A DNA stretch of 64,000 bases from Caprella mutica (taxonomy: Eukaryota; Arthropoda; Malacostraca; Amphipoda; Caprellidae), in contig CANNZV010001035.1 of NCBI GenBank assembly GCA_947561585.1, forward strand, positions 62,001-126,000. The letters run 5' to 3'. Shown piece after piece: positions 56,192 through 64,000 of this stretch; position 1 is the first letter of the stretch; each line of letters begins with the position of its first letter. The position numbers and the translations under genes are program-made. The notes beneath the pieces are model-generated. The model was not told the origin of the DNA, searched no databases, and saw only the letters and a program-made list of their open reading frames with translations.

Positions 56192-56601
56192 CTGTGAAGA
56201 GAAGTTGAAATCAAATTTATATATTCATCATTTAGCAAATTTTACTTTTTTACAATATTTCTTAATTTAGAACTGAAAAATGTTATATTCATTCATACAA
56301 ATTGTTGACCTGTAATTCCAAATGAAGAGTTGGTAAATAATAGAAATAATTTGTCGAAATGAAACATATCGTTAAAATACAGAGGTTACGTAAGAGTGTT
56401 TGCAGCAATAATGACATATTTTCTAATTTACGAATGTTGGGAATTATCGAGTGAGTAATATATTAGCCTTATCCTGATTTTGCCCCAACATTTAATTAAT
56501 TCAATCTTTGTAAAGGTAGACATAAATCTGGAATGAAATCCGTTGTTAGTCGGTTGAAAGATCTCTCTGAAAAAAAATTTGCTCGGAGGGATCTTTTAAA
56601 G

Positions 56602-58646
56602 CAGGGGTTCCCAACGTTTTGGCGATCGCGACCCTTTTCCTAAAAGTTCGACAATCAACAGAATAATTATAATTTTCCTATTGTTTCCTATGAAGGGGGG
56701 GGGGGGGGGTGGTCTGAATCTAGAAAGGGCGATAGTAGAGCGCATACCTTCGCTCGCCACTGCAATTGATCTTGGCCTTTTTGTGACCTTGGACCCGATC
56801 ATTTCCAAAGTTCAATCAAATGGAATGACCAATCGTCCAGTCAAATTTCAGGAAATTTGGTTGAATACTTTTTGAGTTATGCGAATAACAAGATTACCAT
56901 TTATTAATTGATAGATAACAAGATTACAAATTAAACAATCAAAACACAAAATTATGCATTTTTGAGGAGGTAGTATATGCTGATCAAAACATAGCTCAGC
57001 CAAAACGACCTGTCGGGGCACCGACATGTTGGAGCTGGAGTCCACAGGGTTCAGTTATTTCCCTTGTTCTCTTCAATTTCTTCGTATCTGACTGTCTCAC
57101 CGCCCTGCAAACAGTAACATTCTACCCAGACGACTCAACCTACGCAGTAACCAACCCAAACATCCCCGATGCAGAAAGCGAGCTGAACGATGTGTCCACA
57201 TAAGTGACATCTAAAAACCTTACCATCGCACCCACTAAATCCTCGGTCATTCTATTCACGCCTGACCCAGTTTAATCAAGATACCACCAGCAGATCTTCC
57301 CTAGTGACACTCTCCTTCCCCTATGTAAGAACCCCACCATCCTGGGAGTCACTTTCTCCACTCACTTCTCTTTCACTGCCATATCCAATCCGTCATCACC
57401 TGAGCTTCCGGACGCTTAGCCGTTCTCAAGGCCCTGGATGGCACCACGTGGGGTCCCCAAACGGAGATTCTCCTCCTAACCAATAAGGACCTAATGTGTC
57501 CTATTACCACGTATACTTCCCCAGTGTGGTATCCGAACTCTTCGACAACTGCCATGGGAAGCCTGCAAAGACTCCAAAATCACGACCTCCGGGTGTGCAC
57601 AGGCAACCTTCAGATGGCAGCATCGGACCATCTGCACTCAGAATCCATGGTCCTCTCTGTCACCCAATACCTCGACCTCCTCTGCAAGGAGTACTTCTTA
57701 AGCTCCATCAGCCCCTCCCACCCCTTCACCTCATCCTACCTGTACCTTACTGATGTGTCTCATCTCTTGGTCGTCGGAGTCCTTCCTGAGGACTCATACA
57801 GTGAGACCATCGGGTTGGTCTACGTTGGGGCCGTCATGGACTGCATAGCCGGGCTGCGGCATAACCGTGCACTGCAAGCACCCGTCCCTCCAGTCTGCTC
57901 CTCGGATACAGTTATTCCCCGATTTACCAGGTCCACACTCTCCTTGTTCGGGCTTTTGTTCCAGGCTGGGTGAATACAGGTTCAGGATCGGTAGGGCGAT
58001 TTCACCCACCTACCCTGACTGCGGCTTGGGAGCACCAATTTGTGCTCCACGCATTCAGCTGCGGAGCGAATGCCTATTCTCTCTCTCTCTCTGGTTTACC
58101 TTTGGTCGGACCCCTGGGCGGTGTGAGGACCCTCCTCACACTTCCTAGTTTCGGAGATTTCCCAAGACCTCCTCCGGAGCCATCGCCTCCCCTTTGTCAC
58201 CCCCGATTCCCCTCCCTCCTAGACTGAGGCGAGCGCAAGCCCTTCCAGTGAAAGTTACAACAATAACAAAACATAGCCTTACGCAATTATGCGAAGATGA
58301 ATATTCAAGAATCATGTAGCTAGTTATTCATTAGTCAAGACTCAATTAAATCACATTACGACGACCTGAATTAATAGAAAGATCATATATTCCTTAAACT
58401 GACATAAACATAAGTTTGTAGCTACAGCTATTAAACCTAGCTAGTGTGATATCTGATGATGCATTTCAGCATTAAGCTGACATACACACACACTTAATGG
58501 GATCGGAAAAGAAAAGAACGAAAATTCCTCCGGAAATTTTTATTGTATAACAGAGTTACGGAACTCTCCAGCTGGGGCTTCGCGACCCCCCTGTCAAAGC
58601 TTCGCGACCCATGAGGGGGTCGTGACCCACCGGTTGGGAACCCCTG
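56602..58646. mobile_element. 2.05-kb hAT element carrying a LINE fragment
   Basis: Ends CAGGGGTTCCCAACGTTTTG and, reversed, CAGGGGTTCCCAACCGGTGG, followed by GTCGCGACCC-type sequence typical of hAT termini. The flanking octamers are TTTTAAAG (56594-56601) and TTTTAGAG (58647-58654), a 7/8 match. The interior holds the dispersed repeat (56727-56900) and a reverse-transcriptase fragment, not a transposase. Confidence 0.8.
57000..58255 (+). pseudogene. Non-LTR retrotransposon reverse transcriptase, C-terminal relic
   Basis: In-frame pieces: PQGSVISLVLFNFFVSD, VTFYPDDSTYAVTNPNIPDA, LTIAPTKSSVILFTPDP, then after frame changes PTILGVTFSTHFSFT, YTSPVWYPNSSTTAMGSLQR, LQNHDLRVCTGNLQMAASD, LHSESMVLSVTQYLDLLCKE and RLGEYRFRIGRAISPTYPDC. 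This order (PQGSVxSPxLF, YADD, TLFTPD, thumb region, EYRxRIGR-x-CPDCG tail) is that of Jockey/RTE-like LINE reverse transcriptases. The active-site box reads YPDD in place of YADD, and stops and frameshifts are present, so it is dead. GC content is much higher than the surroundings. Confidence 0.8.
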
Positions 58647-58840
58647 TTTTAGAGATTTTCAGTTGATAAATTCGTTTGACAAAGTAGACAAACCAGTCAC
58701 ACAGAAATATGTAGAAGATTAGAGTTTTCTGGCACTTAGTAGGACTAGCTCTCATCGGTGAAAAACTTGAAATAATAAAACAGATTTCTCATTGAATATT
58801 AATAGATTTATTTTCATGTAATATAAAGGAAAATACTCAC

Positions 58841-58890
58841 AATTATGTGTTGTTCACTGCAATACCACCACTATTCTGATACACGCATAT
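58841..58890 (-). other. Upstream exon of lectin-like copy B, 3' boundary only
   Basis: ...GAACAACACATAATT/GTGAGT, the counterpart of 48181. 5' extent unknown. Confidence 0.5.
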
Positions 58891-59092
58891 CTTATCAAAA
58901 GTTTACTGAGTGCTTTCAGTTTAAGAATCAGGGGTATAATATATACATTAACGACGTGAGGCACTCACCTTAATCGATTTAATGACAGATAACCTTGAAA
59001 ATTGCTTTTATATCAAGAATGATTTGAAAGTATAAACGAATATGTCGATTATTTCAAATCAGACTAATAATTATTTACCATTATGATCAATA

Positions 59093-59565
59093 ATTTACAA
59101 GCAAGGTGAATAAATTCCAGCAAGGTGAATAATTAACCAGCAAGGTGAATAATATACTTGCAAGGTGAATAATTTACCAGCAGGTTGAATGATTTACTAG
59201 CAAGGTGAATAAATTCCAGCAAGGTGAATAATTAACTAGCAAGGTGAATAATTTACTTGCAAGGTGAATAATTTACCAGCAGGTTGAATGATTTACTAGC
59301 AAGGTGAATGATTTACTAGCAAGGTGAATGATTTACTAGCAAGGTGAATAATTTACTTGCAAGGTGAATAATTTACTAGCAAGGTGAATAATTTACCAGC
59401 AAGGTGAATAATTTACTACTTTGGTGAATAATTTAAGAGTAAGGTGGACAAATTTACCAGTAAGGTGAATAATAATTTACCAGCAAGGTGAATAATTTAC
59501 CAGCAAGGTGAATAATTTAAGAGTGAGGTGAATAAACCAGCAAGGTGAATAATTCACTAGTAAGG
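59093..59565. repeat. 20-bp-unit tandem repeat upstream of lectin-like copy B
   Basis: More than 20 units of agcaaggtgaataatttacc with substitutions (AATGATTTACT, TAAATTCC) and some length changes near the right edge. Absent from copy A. Confidence 0.9.
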
Positions 59566-59984
59566 TGGACAAATTAATCGCTTCTTTTACGATATTATAT
59601 ATTAGAACAATATGTGTTAACTAGAAATGGATTTTTGTATGAATGTTTTTCACCGCACGAGTTCATCCCTAGTGGAATATTATTTGTACTAGCACAGTAC
59701 CTGCATGGCCTACTTCACTATACGGCCCTAAAGTCTGCTGTTCATGAAAAAAAAATGGAGGAGTAACTTCTACTAGACTTTTTATAAAATGAAAATTACT
59801 AGTTAATTTAATGAGTGTAATATATGATTATTACTCTAACGTTCGTATTCTGTAAACGGTGTTAGACGGATGTATGTAAAATGCGGCAAATTATTGTCCG
59901 ATTTTATTATGTTTATGTGAATTAATATACAAGAAAAAGTGAAGAAAGATTGAATATATTGAAATAAAAATTTGAAATGATTAT

Positions 59985-60215
59985 TACCTGCTACATTCCA
60001 CTGTGCCATACTGGATATAAAAAAAAGGCTGAAGAATAATAATGCTCCCGAAAGTTGCCCAATTTTTATCCCCACGAAGAAACCAGACTTGTTGAAGAAA
60101 TGGATCAGATTCACAAATCGAAAAGACAATTACTTACCAAAACACGGAGGAGTTTGCTCACAACATTTTGAAGAGAAAAAACATTTTGAAGAGAAATTTT
60201 GAAGCACGGAAAAAG
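59985..60215 (+). pseudogene. THAP zinc-finger domain relic
   Basis: Pieces CYIPLCHTGYKKK, then after a frame change in the A8 run NNNAPESCPIFIPTKKPDLL, KKWIRFTNRKDNYLPKHGGV and CSQHFEEK, then after a second shift at a duplicated ATTTTGAAGAGAAA, RNFEARKKNYTE. C-x-P-x-C ... P ... W ... C-x2-H-F is the THAP (C2CH) DNA-binding signature found in transposase-related and host proteins. Two frameshifts make this copy non-functional. Confidence 0.7.
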
Positions 60216-60264
60216 AACTACACTGAAGTGGGAGTTAGATCCTGTTCAGACCATTCACGTAAAA

Positions 60265-60387
60265 GGCTGATTCACACATCACCGATATCCGTCCGGCACG
60301 TCACCGGTCCGGCACCGATCAATGATGCTTCCGTCATTACAGAAATATCGGTGATGCTGCCGAACTTTACGATCAGTGATTCTCGAG
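60265..60387. repeat. Probable Harbinger 5' terminus with internal inverted repeats
   Basis: Starts GGCTGATTCACACATCACCG and contains ACATCACCGATAT and, downstream, ATATCGGTGATG as an inverted pair plus GTCCGGCACGTCACCGGTCC. Located directly before the transposase start. Confidence 0.5.
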
Positions 60388-60695
60388 ATGGCAACGTATG
60401 CAGAGGTGGACTTGGCAATGATTGCCAAAATTCTATACGAGGAGGAGGAGGCGGAAAAAAATGCGAAGACCAGAGTATGGGTCCATGATGCGTGGAAGAA
60501 AAGAGAGACAGAAGGAGAATTCGTGACATTATATACAGAACTGATTGATGACGAAACAAAATTTTTCCAGTATTTTAGGATGTCCCAAAACTGTTTTATG
60601 ACATTGCTTAACAAAATAGAGCCTCACCTCAAGAAACAAGACACTCACTGGAGGAAAGCTGTATCACCAAAAGAACGATTAGCAGTCTCTTTGAG
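60388..60695 (+). pseudogene. PIF/Harbinger (HARBI1-like) transposase, first exon only
   Basis: MATYAEVDLAMIAKILYEEE, then RVWVHDAWKKRETEGEFVTL, DDETKFFQYFRMSQNCFMTL, LNKIEPHLKKQDTHWRKAVS and PKERLAVSLR. This is the conserved N-terminal helical region of HARBI1-type transposases (RxWVHxxWxxRxxxGEFxxL; KFFxYFRMS; PxERLAxxLR). The exon ends at a donor AG/GTAAAA at 60696. No downstream exon with the DDE nuclease domain was found before 61050, so the element is not autonomous. Confidence 0.8.
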
Positions 60696-61049
60696 GTAAA
60701 ATAATACATTATTTTTTTAGCTTGCTATTGTATTACTCAAATTTAGGGCACACATAAAAATATTTGCAAAAGCAAACAGAAAAGTATAATAAAGAAAATT
60801 CATTTATAACATGTATATTTCATATGTTAGAAATTAATAAATAATGAGTAGTTTTATTGCAATATATAAAAATCTTGATAAGATTATATAAACTTACACT
60901 AAAGTAAATCTATTGAATATACGTACATTTATTTGTCAATGTTAATAATATTTTACGAAGACAATGATTAGTTTTACAAAAATTATATAGCTTGATATGT
61001 TGAAAATCCTAAAATCCTAATACTAAAGTTTATAGCTGCATTGCGAAAA
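60696..61049. other. AT-rich spacer after the Harbinger exon
   Basis: No DDE-domain coding was seen on either strand where the rest of the transposase would be expected. Confidence 0.5.
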
Positions 61050-61820
61050 TTAAAGAAATTGATATGTTGAAAAAAACGTCTGTTGTGAATTTTCATTGTT
61101 TGGAAGCATAGGTTCGAGTTGTTTAATTTGTTCTGCTTGATTTGGTAATTCTTGAGGTGTATAGAGTGAAGTCGAAGCTGAAGAGGAAGAGGTTGAAGGC
61201 AAAGATGTAGTCTCAAATGATTGCTGGTTCACAAGCATTTCCATTTCAAATTTCTGTACTGTGTTGAATATTTCAGATTGTGCAAGATTTAAATAATAAG
61301 GGGTGAAAGATTTTAATGTAGGTGCGATACCTGCTGGAAATGCATCAATAGGGTGTGGCGTGATTTGCTTTTCTTGTTTATTTATTATGTACTCCATTAA
61401 TTTTGAAGAAGCTGTTTGTTGAGGTGCCATTTTTTTCTTTGCTGTTCTTTCTTTTGATAATTTAGATGTAGCTTCAGAAATCGATGGATGTATTAGATCA
61501 TTGCTCAGATCACCCAGCGCTGTAGTTGACTCCATTATATAGTCCTGCACAGTCTCTTCTTCGTCCTCTTGCTCTTGTGTGTGGTGTGTATACTCATCAG
61601 TACTGCATTCTTGAGTCTCATAATTTGGGAGATTACCTATTGTCTCTCTTTGATGATGAAAAGACGTTAGAAAGTTTAATTGCTGAGAGTATTTGCAGTT
61701 CTTCATTTTCTTTGCTTTTTGTCCGCTCTCAGTTTCAGTTTTCCTTAGATATTTTTTGTAAGTGTCCCTTATATTGTTCCACTTGCTTCTGCATAATGAA
61801 CCTGAAATTCAGGTTCATTA
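61050..61820 (-). pseudogene. MADF-domain partner protein of Harbinger, 5'-truncated
   Basis: The minus-strand frame extends upstream of its first internal ATG (61706): CRSKWNNIRDTYKKYLRK, TETESGQKAKKMKNCKYS and QQLNFLTSFHHQRET, the second half of a MADF/Myb-SANT-like domain (KWxxLRDxYxKxL...Y..L.FL.p). Acidic, Ser/Thr-rich sequence (EDEEETVQDYIMESTT) and a C-terminal tail follow. A two-gene arrangement with the transposase is usual for PIF/Harbinger elements. The first MADF half is missing because a pogo-like sequence begins at about 61829. An acceptor-like TTTCAG lies just before the open stretch. Confidence 0.7.
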
Positions 61821-61828
61821 TGCTGTTG

Positions 61829-62470
61829 GCTTTAGTTACCAAACGGTAACTAAAGCGAATAAAAGTAACAAGAAATTAATAATTGTCACTTGTTGATATA
61901 TATCTTATTTTCTATGAGTTATAGAAATAAAATTATTTTTGGAGTTATTAGAGTACTACGTATATAAGCATATTACTAATAATATACAGTCTTTCATTGT
62001 TTGTGACTGTGATGAAAAAGTTTATAAAGTCGTGCATTAATTAAATGTTTTAAAATCCATCCATAGCTTAACTCTCACTCGGTATAGGTGAGTAATTAAT
62101 AGATACTTAGATTTCTATTGTTATTGTGCTACATTGAACAAACCACAATTTTATGCTCTATGAAATGTTTTTGGTAGTAGGGTACTAAGTTCCAAGTTAT
62201 TGGTTGGTTCTACAATTTCGAACACGTTAGAAAAAAATATTGTAATTAAAATTTAACATCTATTCTAATTGGTATCATAGATACCAATTGAAATAAAAGT
62301 AAAACAATGATTATTATATAATGATTTTCATTTGTTCGAAAATATGGAACTAACCCTAAAATGGGACATGTTGAATTTCTGAACCAATTGCTTCTAATAA
62401 CCTCATCTGGATTATAATTTTGATGTTTTTTTTAGTTCACAAAAAATTGTCTCCGTTTTCTATGAATAAT
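61829..62470. mobile_element. Truncated pogo-like element, copy 2, with nested MITE M7
   Basis: GCTTTAGTTACCAAACGGTA and following sequence match 53139-53790 closely, including the nested MITE (62177-62356). The CAGGCA termini at both sides are absent here. Confidence 0.7.
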
Positions 62471-62512
62471 TATGTAACCCTTTATAATAGAAAACAACTG
62501 AAAATGTACTTA

Positions 62513-62725
62513 ACCCTTTAGCGACCAGGTGGACGCTCGTGTCTCCTTTCATATAGTAGTCCCATGGGACCAACTGACCATATGTGTCCTTTTTTTTTTT
62601 ATAAATTAAAATAAAAATTCTCATCAAATGATTTTTACACATATCCTCACTGATGTCTTAACTCAAAAAAAAGTCATCAAATATTTTATTCAAAGTCAGA
62701 AAAAAAGTGGCTTTGCTAAAGGGTC
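62513..62725. mobile_element. Small piggyBac-like MITE
   Basis: Ends CCCTTTAGCGACC and, reversed, CCCTTTAGCAAAGCC. TTAA precedes the left end and TCAA follows the right end (one mismatch). Confidence 0.5.
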
Positions 62726-64000
62726 AAACAGATATGGAAACTATTAGTAAATTGGACTCACCAATTATTAATGGCTGTTATTCGCTGTAGTTTTGGATAG
62801 TATTGAGGTTCGGACCAATAGCAGTAGGCTCTTATAGAACGACCTGTATGATCGGAGGCCCTAAGGGGGTGTTTCTATAGCCGTACGGGCATTTATTTAT
62901 ATCCAATATTCATATTCAATATTTTCAGCAGTTAAGTTCTTTCTTTCTCATGCTAGCGTGGTTATTAATTACTGCTGAGCGGGAATTTATTTACGTGGGT
63001 TACGATTCTTCCTAGAAAGAATACGTTACGTTACTTGTCAATAATAATCATTAATTCCATCACTTCATTAAATATCACCTAATAAAATATTGTACAAAAA
63101 TAACAAGGTTAAATAAAACACAAACATAGTTTAAAATAGGTGTACTCTAATTAAGTAATCGATCAGACAAAAGGTTCGAGAAATAGTAAATCCTACATAA
63201 ACATCGTACATTTAATTCAATTAATCAAATATCTACCTATGGAGGAGTTTAACTTACAACATGGGTCAATCATTGGAGGTTGAGAGTTATACTTGTCACA
63301 AATAAACACTGACACAATCACTGAGGAAATACGGATGGGGTTACTGAATTTCTATTGGAGTGGGTGCGGCTGGAAAGTCTTCGGAACCACTGTACTAGTG
63401 TGTTGGTAACGGTTGCAGTCCTCCCCTGGAACTTTGCTACTTGACGTGAACGACATCTCGTGCAAATCACTGTACTATGATGGTGACTTTTGCTTCAGAC
63501 TCCTACTGCTTATTGAATGTCTGCTCTGCAACATGAGAAGTTGTTCTGCAACGCCAGAAGTTGTTCTGCAACGTCAGAAACTATTCTGCAATCGATTTCA
63601 GTTGCTGGTCACCTCATCCTGTCCCGTTTGGCTTTGACTCTGCCGTAAAGAATACAACCTCTGCTTCCGGGGTCCATTGAATTACAAGATTCAGCCACTT
63701 GCTAATGATCCTATCTCCACCACTATGACGGGTGGAGATCTTCATAGAATAAGTCCTGCATTGGTTACCTAAGGCTGGGGTGAGAGAAGACTTCACCCCG
63801 CCGGGTCTTATCCAGACCGGTAAACTACTTAAGACTCTCTCGTGAGCAGAGAGTGACGACAGTCCGAGTAGAGAGAGAGAGAGGTCGAGTAAGTGTCCTC
63901 TTGATAATCTCATTCCACCGCTTATATACTCCCCAGATTCATCTGTAACTCCACCCAGATCCGAACGTAAGATGCTTCTGATCTCACTTCTCCAATTCCG
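62726..64000. other. Unassigned right end of the window
   Basis: From about 63350 the sequence becomes less AT-rich. A short tandem repeat (GTTCTGCAACGCCAGAAGTT-like, about three units) lies at 63525-63595 and an AGAGAG run at 63870. A 99-codon minus-strand frame (63913-63614) shows no recognisable domain. No gene could be supported. Confidence 0.4.

Larger units (their letters stand above)
56192..58840 (-). other. Intron between upstream exon and coding exon, copy B
   Basis: Donor GTGAGT at 58840-58835 and acceptor TTCACAG at 56192. Most of it is the hAT element at 56602-58646. Confidence 0.6.
50805..59690. repeat. Segmental duplication, copy B
   Basis: Same block order and orientation as 42370-48680. 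It is longer because of the pogo-like element (53100-53879), the hAT element with its LINE (56602-58646), an extra partial 3' block and the 20-bp tandem array. Confidence 0.8.

Noticed and set aside
57494..58227. Several overlapping plus-strand open frames of 85-159 codons
   Set aside because: They are the pieces of one frameshifted LINE reverse transcriptase, so not separate genes.
59093..59565. Regular 20-bp spacing suggestive of a repeat-spacer array
   Set aside because: Units abut and have no variable spacers; an ordinary tandem repeat.
60168..60614. Open frames covering the Harbinger start on both strands
   Set aside because: Shadows of the THAP relic and the transposase exon; none has an independent domain.
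63614..63913. 99-codon minus-strand frame as a gene
   Set aside because: No recognisable domain or splice-supported partner; part of the composition comes from an AGAGAG run.

Overview
The window looks like nuclear DNA of an invertebrate animal, probably an arthropod. It is AT-rich, its genes have long GT-AG introns, and most of it is transposon-derived. The taxonomic guess rests on the gene style (a mu-class GST, a PWWP/C2H2 nuclear protein, Harbinger, THAP and MADF remnants) and not on any species-specific marker. No tRNA, rRNA or CRISPR array was seen.

Four host genes can be supported. (1) A four-exon gene on the minus strand (14741 to 7566) encodes a 668-residue PWWP-domain protein with one C2H2 finger and an acidic, low-complexity tail. 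Its 4.2-kb second intron holds nested MITEs and a 1.7-kb minisatellite. (2) A five-exon mu-class glutathione S-transferase gene on the plus strand (35079 to 38591) encodes 220 residues; its first intron holds a 1.1-kb, 30-bp-unit minisatellite. (3, 4) Two tandemly duplicated minus-strand genes (coding exons 44543-45277 and 55457-56191) encode secreted 244-residue proteins with an F-type-lectin/discoidin-like C-terminal half. Each has an upstream exon about 2.6-2.9 kb away, and each intron acquired different transposons after the duplication.

Layout: 1-7.4 kb, nested DNA transposons (mariner-like, hAT-like, Harbinger-like, piggyBac-like, foldback); 7.5-14.8 kb, the PWWP gene; 15.2-33.8 kb, a mosaic of short non-autonomous elements that begin with CCA and make 8-bp target duplications, nested in each other up to five levels deep, with a hAT transposase C-terminal relic at about 19.7-20.25 kb and an unidentified 291-codon relic at 18.0-18.9 kb whose in-frame stops are almost all TAA/TAG at glutamine-like positions; 35.0-38.6 kb, the GST; 42.3-59.7 kb, the segmental duplication with the lectin-like pair, interrupted by a pogo-like element, a 2-kb hAT element carrying a dead LINE, and foldbacks; 59.9-62.7 kb, a THAP relic, a Harbinger transposase exon with no nuclease domain, its MADF partner, a second pogo-like copy and a small MITE; 62.7-64 kb, nothing recognised.

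The strongest unusual signals are the TAA/TAG-rich reading frame, the family of mutually nested 8-bp-TSD elements with paralogous empty sites inside the window, a palindromic core shared by MITEs with different termini, and an apparent gene-conversion tract in the lectin-like pair. All reading was by eye; exon boundaries come from GT-AG sites with matching phase.
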